DNA of 41,176 nt, from assembly GCA_964536975.1 (NCBI GenBank), contig CAZHYS010000006.1, positions 1 through 41,176 of the forward strand, in the 5' to 3' direction. Numbering within the stretch: position 1 is the stretch's first letter; each line of letters begins with the position of its first letter. Positions 1 through 8,970 of this stretch are shown here, piece after piece. A program made the translations under genes and the position numbers. Below the pieces are notes generated by a model, which saw nothing but the letters and a program-made list of their open reading frames with translations, was not told the origin of the DNA and searched no databases. This DNA comes from JAKQDP01 sp964536975 (lineage in GTDB: Bacteria > Patescibacteriota > Patescibacteriia > 2-01-FULL-39-33).

Positions 1-300
1 AGTGCCGGCAGTGTAAGAACCACTACCGGTAACCGTGCCCTTTCCCGCGGGGGAAGGGACGGCGGTCAGGGCGTACTGGGTCGCCGGTATTTCCACAAAC
101 ACAGCCGTGACAGTCGTGTTTGCGGAAGGCATCACTAGTGTCGTCGGGTTGGTTGATCCCGACAACCCGCCAGTCCAGTGACTGAATTGCCAGCCCGTTA
201 TGGGTGTGGCAGTCACTGTAACTGAAGTGCCGGCAGTGTAAGAACCACTACCGGTAACCGTGCCCTTTCCCGCGGGGGAAGGGACGGCGGTCAGGGTGTA
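1..300 (-). repeat. Tandem 225-bp coding repeat
   Basis: Positions 1-75 and 226-300 match at 74 of 75 bases (C at 72, T at 297), a period of 225 bp or 75 codons. Each unit encodes one InlB-like repeat of the lipoprotein. The array probably continues beyond the window. Confidence 0.9.
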
Positions 301-1482
301 CTTCTGTACGGCAATGGATCGATGAATTTCCCAGTAGCCAATGGGATTGGCTGCCTTGGCTTCACCGTTTTCCGTTGCTTCCCAGCGCCACACCTTTGCC
401 CAGTAGCGGCCGTCGTCGGTGTCGGGATTCGGCGTCGTTTTGTGATAGCAGAACGATGCCACCCGATAGTCGGTTACGTCTGCCGTCAGGGCGTTCAGGA
501 GGTTGATTGTCTCCGGAACGCCGCGTTGGAACGTCCGCACCTCGGTTGCGCCAGTCTGATCATCTCCCCACCACACAACCACCGCCCAAGAGGCGACATC
601 ATTGTTCGGCAGGTTGAAGAACAGATCCGTCAAGTCCGCGTCGTGAGCATCCAGGTAGACTGACTGCTCTGTCGCGGTGTTGGTGAAGTCGATTGAACCG
701 GGGCCATCTCCGAACGGCCCTTCTTGGTAAGGGTAGTCATTCGGATCGTCAGGGTCGGTACCGGCATTGACTTCCACTCTGTTGCTGTAACCATCGCCAT
801 CGGTGTCAATGATGATGTTGAACAGCACTGACTTGGACTCTTCGGTTGTGCCGAGAGAGTCCGTGGCCGTAAAGGCGACGCTCACCCGAACATTGAACAA
901 CCCTGAGCCGAAATTGTTGAATTGGAACCCGCCGGCCCAGTTGTTTGATTCGTCAGTCGGCATGGCCTTTTCGGCTTCGTCCGATTTGACGATCGTATAC
1001 GGGATGCCGGCGCGGTAGACCGCGGCAAAGGGCGCTGCCCACCAGTAGCCATTGTAAAGGCTAACGGGGTATGCCCACGCCGAAGTCAACACCGACGGCA
1101 ACTTAAATGTTCTGCTTGCGTCAACAAAAATGATGTTGGTGCTTCCACCGCCATCATCCGCAGTCCATTCTTCCACATGCGGATCGGCTCCCCAATCAGT
1201 GGGATTCATGAAATGTTCCGTTTTCATGGAATCCCATTTGACTTTGGCTGCGCCGCTGGCGCCGATTTCCACCCAGAGAGTCTTCTCTGCCTCAGGCGTG
1301 AACAGGAAATCGTCGCCGTGATTGACGGGGATGTTGACGTCGCCCAATTCGCCGTTTACGACCACATGAAGCGTGGAGTTGTTGGTGAATTGCTCGTCGT
1401 AAGGCTGATTCCGGGGGCAGCCCAGAACCGCCATCACCATCAACAGTCCCAGCCCGATTGACACGGAACCCTTTGTTTTCAT
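1..1482 (-). CDS. Repeat-containing surface lipoprotein, 3' end outside window
   Basis: The frame is open from the ATG at 1482 to the window edge (494 codons, no stop), so the C terminus is missing. The N terminus is a lipoprotein signal: Lys residues, a hydrophobic run, then VLGC with Cys22 as the probable lipidated residue. After about 200 residues of unrecognised sequence comes a calcium-binding, thrombospondin-3-like stretch (DTDGDGYSNRVEVNAGTDP). The last visible 100 residues are InlB-type bacterial repeats (TGWQFSHWTGGLSGSTNP core), nearly identical in DNA. It is probably anchored outside the membrane and used for adhesion or surface display; that role is inferred. An SD (AAGGAG, 1490-1495) lies 7 nt before the ATG, under a strong promoter at 1671-1699. 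Codons are more GC-rich at third positions than in neighbouring genes. Family recognition is sure, exact function unknown. Confidence 0.85.
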   Translation of the reverse strand, partial: MKTKGSVSIGLGLLMVMAVLGCPRNQPYDEQFTNNSTLHVVVNGELGDVNIPVNHGDDFLFTPEAEKTLWVEIGASGAAKVKWDSMKTEHFMNPTDWGADPHVEEWTADDGGGSTNIIFVDASRTFKLPSVLTSAWAYPVSLYNGYWWAAPFAAVYRAGIPYTIVKSDEAEKAMPTDESNNWAGGFQFNNFGSGLFNVRVSVAFTATDSLGTTEESKSVLFNIIIDTDGDGYSNRVEVNAGTDPDDPNDYPYQEGPFGDGPGSIDFTNTATEQSVYLDAHDADLTDLFFNLPNNDVASWAVVVWWGDDQTGATEVRTFQRGVPETINLLNALTADVTDYRVASFCYHKTTPNPDTDDGRYWAKVWRWEATENGEAKAANPIGYWEIHRSIAVQKYTLTAVPSPAGKGTVTGSGSYTAGTSVTVTATPITGWQFSHWTGGLSGSTNPTTLVMPSANTTVTAVFVEIPATQYALTAVPSPAGKGTVTGSGSYTAGT

Positions 1483-1511
1483 CTTTCCACTCCTTCTTGT
1501 TTGGGCCTTCT

Positions 1512-1611
1512 GTGTGGCCCTTGCCTTTGCTTTTTCGGTTCAGGGCCACACGCCCAAAACCGCATCTCTACATATATAATAACCAACCGCCAAACATAGG
1601 TCGGCAGTTGG
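1512..1611 (-). promoter_or_regulatory. Structured 5' leader of the lipoprotein gene
   Basis: The spacer 1483-1797 holds no gene. Reading leftwards, the leader of the lipoprotein mRNA can fold twice: arms 1583-1591 and 1603-1611 (9 bp with one G-U), and a perfect 10-bp stem GTGTGGCCCT/AGGGCCACAC (1512-1521 with 1542-1551). The SD at 1490-1495 follows. No recognised riboswitch motif is visible; stabilisation or attenuation are possible roles. Confidence 0.5.
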
Positions 1612-1670
1612 GTTTTTCCTTGTTAAAGGGCTAAATCTGGTAGGAAATTAACATTCCTATCGGATATATT

Positions 1671-1699
1671 ATTTTAGCAAATAAAATTCTTTTTGTCAA
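1671..1699 (-). promoter_or_regulatory. Sigma70-type promoter for the lipoprotein gene
   Basis: On the minus strand TTGACA (1699-1694) is followed after 17 nt by TAAAAT (1676-1671). Transcription would start near 1664, giving a leader of about 180 nt. Confidence 0.75.
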
Positions 1700-1738
1700 G
1701 TCCTTTTTTCATGAATTTTGACGTTCAAATTATCAAAA

Positions 1739-1774
1739 CAAGAAACCAGCCCGAGTGCTTGGGCTGGTTTCTTG
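1739..1774 (-). terminator. Terminator of the surface-gene operon
   Basis: A perfect 14-bp stem (1739-1752 with 1761-1774, 8-nt loop) lies 24 nt beyond the stop of the DUF11-like gene. Leftwards it is followed by a T-rich but interrupted tract (TTTTGATAATTTG). Confidence 0.7.
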
Positions 1775-1797
1775 TAAAGATTAATTAAAATTGATTA

Positions 1798-2883
1798 TTA
1801 TTGAACAATTCCGCCGCTATTTTCCAGCTTGTCAAAAGTAAGATTAGTGGTGATATTATCGGCACGGGCGGCAATAGTCTGGCCGGTAAAATCATCAGTG
1901 GCGGCAAGGGAGATGCTGTCAGCTAAAATGGCCGCTGCTCCAACTTGGTCGGCTGTCGGTGTAAAAGCCACCTCTAGGGCGACGCCGAGACTATTTGTTT
2001 CGCCGGCGGCCGCGACCGCGGCTTCATCCAATGTCCAGATAATTTCTTTTTTTGTATTGGCGATAATTTGTCCGGCGGTGGCGCTTTGTCGGCCAGTCAA
2101 AGAAACATTATCAGCTAGTCGCGCGGTCACGCTGATATTTTTTAAATTATTATAATAATTATCAATACTCAAAAATATCCAATACTTTGTCGTTTCGCCG
2201 ACTTTTGGCGGCAAGGGGCCGATGCCGATCTGATCGCCTTCGGCGGCGTAATAACGGGCAAAAGCATTGAGAACAATGGGGGTGGTGATTTTTTGCGTCA
2301 GTCCGCTGGCGTCAGTGGAAATCTCTCTGTCAGGCGCTTGCGGGTCAATAAAAGTCGCGATCGCAGACGGCTTAATAATAAATTCGCCAGCTTGGACAGA
2401 GACCATTGATGTCCGAATTTTTATTTCAAAAGAGGCATCGCCGCTTTCGCCAGCCGGAATTTTTTCAATTACGATTTTTTGCCGGCTATTTTCCGTCACT
2501 GCCATGTCCGCAGTCAGAAATATGGCCACATCTTTGAGATCAAACTGGCTGTCGTTTTTGTAGCTGACGGAATAACTAACAGTCTCGCCCGGCGCGACAA
2601 TTTCTTGATCAGACGACAATCGCAAAGACAAATTTATCGGAGCAGATGGGCCGCCATTATTGTTGTCGGTAGTAGTGGCGGTTTCTCCATCGGGCGTAGT
2701 GGTTGCTGTTTCCGTATCGTGCGTGCCAAGAACGGAAGACGACTTGAAGGCGGAAAAATAAACATTTACGCCGATGAGAATAAGAACGACCGCTACCAGC
2801 GATAAGTCCACCAACAGATGCAAATAACGGTGTTTGTTTTGGGCGTGGTAATATTTTTCCCAACGTTGTTTGATAATTTTCAT
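1798..2883 (-). CDS. Membrane-anchored DUF11/CARDB-like extracellular protein
   Basis: 361 residues. A short basic cytoplasmic N terminus is followed by one membrane segment (about 24-46), then a Thr/Asp/Asn-rich linker (54-80). The rest is predicted beta sandwich: residues about 85-200 resemble DUF11/CARDB-type domains (pattern around APGETVSYSVSYKNDS), and a second similar module covers about 215-350. Such proteins stand on the cell surface; no catalytic motif is visible. It is the last gene of the leftward operon, 10 nt after the FG-GAP protein gene, and a terminator follows. No SD precedes the ATG. Function is inferred only from domain style. Confidence 0.75.
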   Translation of the reverse strand: MKIIKQRWEKYYHAQNKHRYLHLLVDLSLVAVVLILIGVNVYFSAFKSSSVLGTHDTETATTTPDGETATTTDNNNGGPSAPINLSLRLSSDQEIVAPGETVSYSVSYKNDSQFDLKDVAIFLTADMAVTENSRQKIVIEKIPAGESGDASFEIKIRTSMVSVQAGEFIIKPSAIATFIDPQAPDREISTDASGLTQKITTPIVLNAFARYYAAEGDQIGIGPLPPKVGETTKYWIFLSIDNYYNNLKNISVTARLADNVSLTGRQSATAGQIIANTKKEIIWTLDEAAVAAAGETNSLGVALEVAFTPTADQVGAAAILADSISLAATDDFTGQTIAARADNITTNLTFDKLENSGGIVQ

Positions 2884-2893
2884 ATATTTGTAA

Positions 2894-4948
2894 TTATTTT
2901 ATGTCTTTGGAAAAACTAAGTGTGAAAACGCTCGTGGTCAGAGTGACAATTTCGTCTTTATTATCGCCGTCCAAATCAGAAGCAATCACCCGGATTCCTT
3001 CTTTAAGCTTGGAGTCGTAGGCAATCCATTCGCCGAGTTTTTCGCCGCGAGCGCTAAAAATCGCGACATGCGGACCGCCGCCGTAGCCGGGACCGGTGAT
3101 TATCTCGCTTATCTTATCGCCGTTAATATCGCCGACCGCGACATTGACGCCGCCGCGGAACGCTTGGTCATAAGCGAAAAATCCGCCTGATATCAGTTTA
3201 CCACTTCCATCAAAAATTCTCACCTGCGGACCGCCGCCGTAGCCGGCGCCAACCACAATTTCCGCTTTGCCGTCGCCATTAATGTCTCCAGCGGCGACAT
3301 TAGCGCCAAGAGAAGCCCAGCGGGAATTAAAGGCGTTCCAGCTTTTGCCAGTCTCTCGGCCGTAACAGTCGTAGATTTTTATCAGGTTGGCTTGGCCGGT
3401 TTTCGGGCCGACGATGATTTCTTTTTTGCCGTCGCCATCCGTATCAGCCGCGGCAATAGATAAACCAGCGGAGTATTTTTGTCCGTAGGGAAAAATTATT
3501 TGCTTTCGGATGCCGGCGGAATTGTAGAACAGGATATGATTGTCTTCGGCCACGACAGTTTCCGCTGCGTTGTCATTATTGATGTCGGTTTTGATTATTT
3601 CAGTGCCGCCTTTGAATTTGGAATCATAGGCGAAAAAGCCGGTTCGGATATTTTTTCCCGATTCGTTAAAAACGCGAGCGAAAGAGCCGTTGCCGTAGAC
3701 GCTGTCTTTCACTTCTTCAATCGGCCGAAGCAGAATTATGCCATCTCCCGAATCAATGTTCAAGCTGTTGATAATAGCGCCGTTGTTGACGGTTTTGTCT
3801 TGGCTGCCGTGGATCTTTTCATATTCCGAATCAAACTCAATCTCCTGTTCTTTGTTGGTGGAATTGACGATAATGATGCCGTTTTCAAAGTCCCGTTTCC
3901 AGATGCCGGCGACCATTTCGGAATTGCTTGAAAGCAGATTGACGGCGGCGGTTTTTGCCTTGCCGAGATAAGCATCATATTCATCATACCACCACAGTTG
4001 CTCTCTCAACTCGGTGCCGTAGTCAAAGCTGAAATAGCCGCCGAACAGCAGAGCGCTGGCCAGGCCGTATCTCATTTTTTGGTAATCGGCGCTGTTGCCG
4101 GTATTATCGGTGTCGGAATTGATAATATTGATTCGCGGCGAGTAGCCGTTTTGGTCGTTGTTTCTGTAGCTGGCAACGGAGCCGGTCCAATCGCCATCCC
4201 AATATTCAGGGAAACTTTCAAACACCCGGCCATTGACGATGTTTTGATAATTGCCGTCGCCATTGATGATGATCAGTTTGTCTCGGCCGATTTTAGCGCG
4301 TAAGTTTTCAAACAAGCGCCGGTGTCCGATTTGCCATGATTCGTTTATTTCTGTCTCGCTGTCTTTTTTGCCGTCAGCGTCAATGTCAATATTTTCATCC
4401 AGCCAGGAGATATTGTTCCAGACCGTGTCAAAAAGCAGGCCGTCCCATAGGCCGGAGGACAGGATTTCGCGTTGATAAAAATCGGCCAAATAATCGGCAT
4501 AGCTGACGCCATTGGCGTTTTTGGCGTAAAGATTCATTGAGGTGTTGCCGGGCCACCAGGAAATATTTTTTCCGGTGCAAGTTTTTAAGTACCATTCGGG
4601 ACTGGCCGCGGCGGTCAGATTGTGCCATAATCCGACCCCGGCCGGCTCCAAAGTATTTAGCCGGTTGACAGGCAATTCGGTTGCCGAAGTATAAGCCAGA
4701 ATAATAATATCGGGATTGAGCTTGCGGATATAACGGATGTTGTCAGCGCTATCGCTTTGAGCGGCCATGCTAAGAGCCAGCATGTCCCATTTGGCGAGTT
4801 CCTTGGCTTCTTCTCTTGTGATGGGAGTTTTCCAGTACAAGTTAACGATTTTGGGATAGGTGTCATCAGCAAAGCTCAAAGCTTGCCCGAAGCGGCAGGG
4901 CGCGAGCAGAATCAGCAGACAAATCAAAATTAGGATATTTTTTTTCAT
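2894..4948 (-). CDS. Secreted glycosidase-like protein with FG-GAP repeats
   Basis: 684 residues. Residues 1-23 are a signal peptide. Residues about 30-400 resemble the putative glycosyl-hydrolase-like GHL15 family: a TIM-barrel-style succession with DNIRYIRKLNPDIIILAY, LWDGLLFDTVWN and DKLIIINGDGNY. Residues about 420-684 contain four or five FG-GAP/VCBS-type blades, each with an Asp-rich calcium loop (TDGDGKKEI, NGDGKAEIV, NGDKISEI, DGDNKDEI) and GPGYGGGP motifs, probably a propeller. The likely role is binding or trimming an extracellular glycan, inferred from domains and from sitting beside polymer synthesis genes. Its ATG overlaps the TGA of the glycosyltransferase gene (ATGA, 4945-4948), so translation is probably coupled. 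The catalytic assignment is uncertain. Confidence 0.75.
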   Translation of the reverse strand: MKKNILILICLLILLAPCRFGQALSFADDTYPKIVNLYWKTPITREEAKELAKWDMLALSMAAQSDSADNIRYIRKLNPDIIILAYTSATELPVNRLNTLEPAGVGLWHNLTAAASPEWYLKTCTGKNISWWPGNTSMNLYAKNANGVSYADYLADFYQREILSSGLWDGLLFDTVWNNISWLDENIDIDADGKKDSETEINESWQIGHRRLFENLRAKIGRDKLIIINGDGNYQNIVNGRVFESFPEYWDGDWTGSVASYRNNDQNGYSPRINIINSDTDNTGNSADYQKMRYGLASALLFGGYFSFDYGTELREQLWWYDEYDAYLGKAKTAAVNLLSSNSEMVAGIWKRDFENGIIIVNSTNKEQEIEFDSEYEKIHGSQDKTVNNGAIINSLNIDSGDGIILLRPIEEVKDSVYGNGSFARVFNESGKNIRTGFFAYDSKFKGGTEIIKTDINNDNAAETVVAEDNHILFYNSAGIRKQIIFPYGQKYSAGLSIAAADTDGDGKKEIIVGPKTGQANLIKIYDCYGRETGKSWNAFNSRWASLGANVAAGDINGDGKAEIVVGAGYGGGPQVRIFDGSGKLISGGFFAYDQAFRGGVNVAVGDINGDKISEIITGPGYGGGPHVAIFSARGEKLGEWIAYDSKLKEGIRVIASDLDGDNKDEIVTLTTSVFTLSFSKDIK

Positions 4949-6120
4949 TTTTTTAGTAGTCGGTTATAGGCGGCCATTAGCTCGTGGTAATGTTTTTCCG
5001 GAGAATATCTTTCGCGGGCAGCGCGGTGGGCGGCTTGGCCCATTTCTTCCAGCCGTTTTGGATTGGACAAAAGATAATCAATCGCTTCGGCAATTTGTCG
5101 CGGCTCGTTGACGCCGAAAAGAATGCCGGTCTGATTGTCTTCCACTAACTCGGGAAAGGCGCCGACTCGGGAAGCAACTGTCGGTTTGCCGCATAATTGA
5201 CTTTCAATCACTCCCAATCCGAAGGTTTCATGGACACGGGAGGGAAAAACAGTGAACAGACTTTTTTTGATAAGCGCGATTAGTTCTTCGCCGTGTTTGG
5301 CGCCGACAAAATGGACGCGATTTTCCAGACCGAGATTTTTGGCCAATTGGCGAAGGTCGGCCTCTTGCGGGCCGGCGCCGATTATTTTTAAGTCAATTTT
5401 TGATTTTGTTTGCGCCAAGGCGATCAAAAGCAGATCAACACCCTTGCTTTCATCAAGCCGGCCGAAATACAAAATATTGTTATCCCGATTTTTGACTGGC
5501 AAGTTGTATTTTTCAAAATCAAGAAAATGGGGGATAACAGCGATTTTGTCAGCGGCGAATCCTTTTTCCAATAGCCGATTTTTGACAAACTGCGACGGCG
5601 CGATGAAAAGATCAACGTTGTTTCGGTAAGTGCCAAGAATCCAATGAAACAAGAATTCCGCTCGGAGCAGCCAGCCGGACCAATGCGGCCGGGAGTCGGT
5701 TTTTTTGTCGGCGCGCAAAGTATAATCATGCTTGATTAGTTTGAAATCATGGATAGTCATTACGATGGGAATCCGGCGTCTTTTTATTAGTGGCAAAATA
5801 GAAGGAGAAATCTGATGATAGATATTGTGGATATGAACCAAATCCGGTTTTTCCTCCGTGATTATCCGGCGGACAATTGATCGTGACTTAGGCGACCAAA
5901 ACATTCGTCCGATTTTTAAAAGCGCCGGCCAATTAAACTGTCCGAGTTCTAAGTCGGAGATGAAATATTTTTTGTCATCGCTTCGGCGATTTTTATCGTT
6001 GGCCTGGGAAAAAACCATTACCCGGTGGTTGTTTTTTTTGAGCAAATCAATCAAGGCGAACAAATATGTTTCGGTGCCGCCGCGAGGGTAGAAAAATTTA
6101 TTTATTTGGAGGATTTTCAT
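4945..6120 (-). CDS. GT4-family glycosyltransferase
   Basis: 391 residues from the ATG at 6120. The open frame extends further upstream, but that part overlaps the polymerase gene in another frame and is not protein-like. The fold is GT-B: an N-terminal acceptor domain starting MKILQINKFFYPRGGTE, and a C-terminal donor domain with YFGRLDESKG (218-227) and the GT4 E-x7-E signature HETFGLGVIE (Glu298, Glu306). It would transfer a sugar from a nucleotide sugar to a growing surface glycan or lipid on the cytoplasmic face. The start overlaps the polymerase stop as ATGA (6117-6120), and the end overlaps the next gene the same way, so three genes are coupled. Donor and acceptor cannot be read from sequence. 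Confidence 0.9.
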   Translation of the reverse strand: MKILQINKFFYPRGGTETYLFALIDLLKKNNHRVMVFSQANDKNRRSDDKKYFISDLELGQFNWPALLKIGRMFWSPKSRSIVRRIITEEKPDLVHIHNIYHQISPSILPLIKRRRIPIVMTIHDFKLIKHDYTLRADKKTDSRPHWSGWLLRAEFLFHWILGTYRNNVDLFIAPSQFVKNRLLEKGFAADKIAVIPHFLDFEKYNLPVKNRDNNILYFGRLDESKGVDLLLIALAQTKSKIDLKIIGAGPQEADLRQLAKNLGLENRVHFVGAKHGEELIALIKKSLFTVFPSRVHETFGLGVIESQLCGKPTVASRVGAFPELVEDNQTGILFGVNEPRQIAEAIDYLLSNPKRLEEMGQAAHRAARERYSPEKHYHELMAAYNRLLKK

Positions 6121-7589
6121 ATTTTTTCTTGGTCGGGAATAATATTGCGGGCGGTCGCTAAAAGCCCCATAAATATCCATAAGAATATCGCTGTCAGATT
6201 GGTTTCCAAATAGGGCTGGAACAGGCTGCAAAACAAAGTGCCGACGATAGCGGCTATTAGTCCGAAATAATAAGGCATCAGTTCCTCGCTTTGTCTGATT
6301 TTGCGCCAGGCATAGGATAGGCAGGCGATGGTGAAAACGGCAAAAGCGGCAAATCCGACTACGCCCATCTGAATAAGAATGGCGAGCGGTGAATTGTGGA
6401 TATTGCGGATCTCCTCGTAAGTTTGCCAGTCGGTGAGCTCCAACGGAATTTTGCGGCCGAAGCCGATTCCCCAGAGCGGATTCTCCAGCCAGATTTTTTC
6501 CGCGGTTTGCCATAGGACGACTCGCCAGCTAATACTAGTATCGCCGCTAGCCTTGCCAAGAGAAGCCAAGCGTTCGCCGAAGTTTTTTATCGGCCCCAAA
6601 AACTCCCGGTAATAAGCGGTGTCAGGCAGGAAATAAGCGATGAGCACTATTAAAGATATTAAGCAGATAATGACCCAGCCGTTTTTCAGCAGATACGCGG
6701 ATAATTTCTTTTTGTTTTCTTTGGGGATGATAAGCCATAAGGTAAGAATAGATACTATCAGCCCCAACCAGAGATGGCGCATCAGTGAGCCGGCGATACC
6801 TATCAGCCAAATAGTCAAAATGACAGCAATCGGCTGGCGGCGAGGAAAGCGATTGAAGGCGATTAAGCCGGTCGTTAAGGTGGCGGCCAGCATTAAATAG
6901 AAAGCGTGGGTGTAAGCGAGGATTCTGGTGCCGGCAGTGGAAAGAGGAGTAAACTCCGTCCACAATCCTTCGCCGGTGATGATGCCGAAAGCAATAAAGA
7001 CAATTAGGATAACGGCGATATTGATAATGATAGTAATTATTTTTTTTAGTTTTTGCTCATCAGTTATGATTAAAATAGTGAGAAAATAAAGCAAGGGATA
7101 AAAGGCGTAATTTTTGAAAGTACTGAAAGAGACATAAAATTCGGAGTTAATGTCGGCCAGTCCGCGAAAAAGATAGATTATTCCCAAAATAATGAAAATT
7201 GCCAGTGACTTTTCCGGCAGTTGCCAAGCAATTTTAGGCCGATAATGGCGATAGCGATAAAATAGAGCCGTGGCAACGGCGGTCAGGATAATTATAATAT
7301 CCAACGGATAGATTTTGTAGGAAATTTGATTGATGATTACCGGCGACAAAGTGAAAAATCTTTCAAAAATCATCGTCAGGCCGATAATGAGCGATAGACC
7401 GGATAATGGCGATGGCAAAACAAAAATCGCCGCCAACAAGGCAAGGGCGATCAGAGTGAATTGATTGATACCGATAAAAATTGAGACGGCAATAATGGCA
7501 CCCAAGTATAGCCAGGCCATAACCTGATACAAAAAATCATTTTCCCGGGTCGGGAAATCATCGGGTTGTAGGAGATTGTCTTGGTTCAT
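6117..7589 (-). CDS. O-antigen ligase/polymerase-like membrane protein (Wzy_C)
   Basis: 490 residues with about ten to twelve membrane segments. The O-antigen ligase domain is seen in the C-terminal half: a conserved Arg-containing segment (SLMRHLWLGLIVS), a large outside loop with PLWGIGFG and then NIHNSPLAILIQMGVVG. Such proteins polymerise or ligate lipid-linked glycans on the outer face of the membrane. Together with the Wzz-like gene 3 nt upstream and the GT4 gene overlapping downstream, it suggests a Wzy-type pathway for a capsule-like or wall-linked polymer. Ligase and polymerase cannot be told apart from sequence alone. No SD is seen. Confidence 0.85.
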   Translation of the reverse strand: MNQDNLLQPDDFPTRENDFLYQVMAWLYLGAIIAVSIFIGINQFTLIALALLAAIFVLPSPLSGLSLIIGLTMIFERFFTLSPVIINQISYKIYPLDIIIILTAVATALFYRYRHYRPKIAWQLPEKSLAIFIILGIIYLFRGLADINSEFYVSFSTFKNYAFYPLLYFLTILIITDEQKLKKIITIIINIAVILIVFIAFGIITGEGLWTEFTPLSTAGTRILAYTHAFYLMLAATLTTGLIAFNRFPRRQPIAVILTIWLIGIAGSLMRHLWLGLIVSILTLWLIIPKENKKKLSAYLLKNGWVIICLISLIVLIAYFLPDTAYYREFLGPIKNFGERLASLGKASGDTSISWRVVLWQTAEKIWLENPLWGIGFGRKIPLELTDWQTYEEIRNIHNSPLAILIQMGVVGFAAFAVFTIACLSYAWRKIRQSEELMPYYFGLIAAIVGTLFCSLFQPYLETNLTAIFLWIFMGLLATARNIIPDQEKI

Positions 7590-7592
7590 TGT

Positions 7593-8396
7593 TTACCAAT
7601 TATAATATCGGTTGCCGTCAGTACGCGGCTGATCCGGATTGATTTGGTCGGTGTCCGGCGTTTCGTTTTCCAGCGATTGCTTGTCAGGCGATTCGTAAGC
7701 GGCAATCGGGGCGGTTTCTTCTTTGGCGGGAGTGAATTCCCAATCAGCCGGTTCGTGATAAGGGCTTTTATTTTTTCGCCCCAAGACTTCTAGCACTCGC
7801 TGGTCGGGAAAGACAACGATAAAGGTCAAGCCGATGACCAGGCCGATAAGTAGTCCTAAAAATGAATTTTTGAAAATTTTCGGCTGAACCCATTTTTCGG
7901 AGACGGCCGGAGTGTCAATGACTTTGACGGCGATCCGGTCGCCCAGACCGTGATAGAGTTGGTGTTTGGAAGACAAGGTGTAGGTAATCGCTTGAGCCAG
8001 TTTGTCGGCTTGATCATGATCGCGATGAAAGACATTAATGACGATGATGCCTTTGTCTTCTTGGTTTTTGATATTGACGGTTTTTTTCCAATTCTTTTCT
8101 CGTTCTTCTATGGTGGAACCGAGATCGTCATTGACATTGTAATCGCTTTTGAGGACGGCGCTGACAAATGAACCGGAGTAGGCGACTTCGCTTAGAATGT
8201 CGGAGACATAACCGGCCGTTCTGGTGGCGGTGTAACTGTCAATATTTTCCTGATTGACGACGACAAGCAGTTTGGCGCCGGCTTTGTATTTCGGCGTTTC
8301 AAATAAACTTATCGCCAAAGCAATAATCATTACCAAGATGGCGATAAGAATCGCGGTGATAATGTTTTTGGAGTTGAAAATTCCGTTTTGTTCCAT
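7593..8396 (-). CDS. Wzz-like polysaccharide chain-length protein
   Basis: 267 residues. Two membrane segments (about 13-32 and 180-200) flank an extracellular domain, the plan of polysaccharide co-polymerases (Wzz/CapA). The N-terminal pattern FETPKYKAGAKLLVVV matches the family. No Walker kinase domain follows: the cytoplasmic tail (205-267) is acidic and Pro-rich and ends in a Tyr-Tyr motif (NRYYNW), reminiscent of Tyr-rich tails phosphorylated by BY-kinases; that comparison is only suggestive. It is the first gene of the leftward surface operon, driven by the promoter at 8466-8494, and 3 nt from the polymerase gene. Confidence 0.85.
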   Translation of the reverse strand: MEQNGIFNSKNIITAILIAILVMIIALAISLFETPKYKAGAKLLVVVNQENIDSYTATRTAGYVSDILSEVAYSGSFVSAVLKSDYNVNDDLGSTIEEREKNWKKTVNIKNQEDKGIIVINVFHRDHDQADKLAQAITYTLSSKHQLYHGLGDRIAVKVIDTPAVSEKWVQPKIFKNSFLGLLIGLVIGLTFIVVFPDQRVLEVLGRKNKSPYHEPADWEFTPAKEETAPIAAYESPDKQSLENETPDTDQINPDQPRTDGNRYYNW

Positions 8397-8465
8397 ATTT
8401 GTTTAAATTTAGCGGTTTTTTAGGGGTATAATTTCCGGCTTATTTGGTCCAGATATTAATATAGT

Positions 8466-8494
8466 ATATTACCATATAATTATAAAAAAGTCAA
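8466..8494 (-). promoter_or_regulatory. Promoter of the surface-polymer operon
   Basis: Minus strand: TTGACT (8494-8489), 17 nt, TAATAT (8471-8466). Transcription would start near 8459, about 62 nt before the Wzz-like ATG. Confidence 0.75.
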
Positions 8495-8518
8495 GAGTCG
8501 GTAGGAAAAAGTCAAAAA

Positions 8519-8547
8519 TAGACTTTTGTCGGGAAAGTTATTATAAT
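8519..8547 (+). promoter_or_regulatory. Candidate promoter for the mraY operon
   Basis: A perfect TATAAT at 8542-8547 with a weak -35 (TAGACT, 8519-8524) at 17 nt. It lies back to back with the surface-operon promoter. Confidence 0.5.
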
Positions 8548-8580
8548 GTAATTGAAATTACTTTATCTTTGATTCGCGGT

Positions 8581-8964
8581 ATGATTATATCCGGCTTTGA
8601 GCGTTTGTACGCGCTGGTTTTTGCCAGTCCCGCCAAGCGAGACAAGATTTTTTTGGTTAATTTTTTTGCCGCGGCGGCGATTAATGTCGCGCTGTGGGTG
8701 ATAAACATTTGGCTGGCAATCCGGGTTGGGGAATTTGTGATCTTGCGTTACAATATTTATTTCGGCATTTCTTCGCTCGGCCCTTGGCATAATCTGCTTT
8801 GGTTCCCTTTGGCAGGACTTCTTATCATCGTCGCCAATTTCGGACTAGCTTTTTATTTTTATTTGCGGCAGCGGATACTGTCTTATTTTTTGGTCTGCGG
8901 CGCTGGCCTTTTCAATTTGCTGATACTGGTGATGTCTTTATTTTTGATTTATATAAATTTTTAA
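8581..8964 (+). CDS. Small membrane protein upstream of mraY
   Basis: 127 residues from the ATG at 8581; a TTG at 8569 would add four. Three or four hydrophobic segments (about 22-46, 68-90, 100-125) separated by short basic loops, no catalytic motif. It sits 6 nt before mraY and is probably co-transcribed with the wall genes, so a role in membrane or envelope biology is likely but unproven. I do not recognise a named family. Confidence 0.7.
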   Translation: MIISGFERLYALVFASPAKRDKIFLVNFFAAAAINVALWVINIWLAIRVGEFVILRYNIYFGISSLGPWHNLLWFPLAGLLIIVANFGLAFYFYLRQRILSYFLVCGAGLFNLLILVMSLFLIYINF

Positions 8965-8970
8965 AAAACT

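Noticed and set aside
322..1461. Several plus-strand frames of 60-113 codons
   Set aside because: They are antisense to the lipoprotein, whose reading frame gives a clear signal peptide and repeats.
1583..1620. Rightward terminator in the 1.6 kb spacer
   Set aside because: A stem followed by GTTTTT exists, but no plus-strand gene precedes it; it is better explained as part of the lipoprotein leader.
4945..6513. 522-codon version of the GT4 gene
   Set aside because: The extra N terminus is out-of-frame polymerase sequence; the family start MKILQINKFF at 6120 overlaps the polymerase stop as ATGA.
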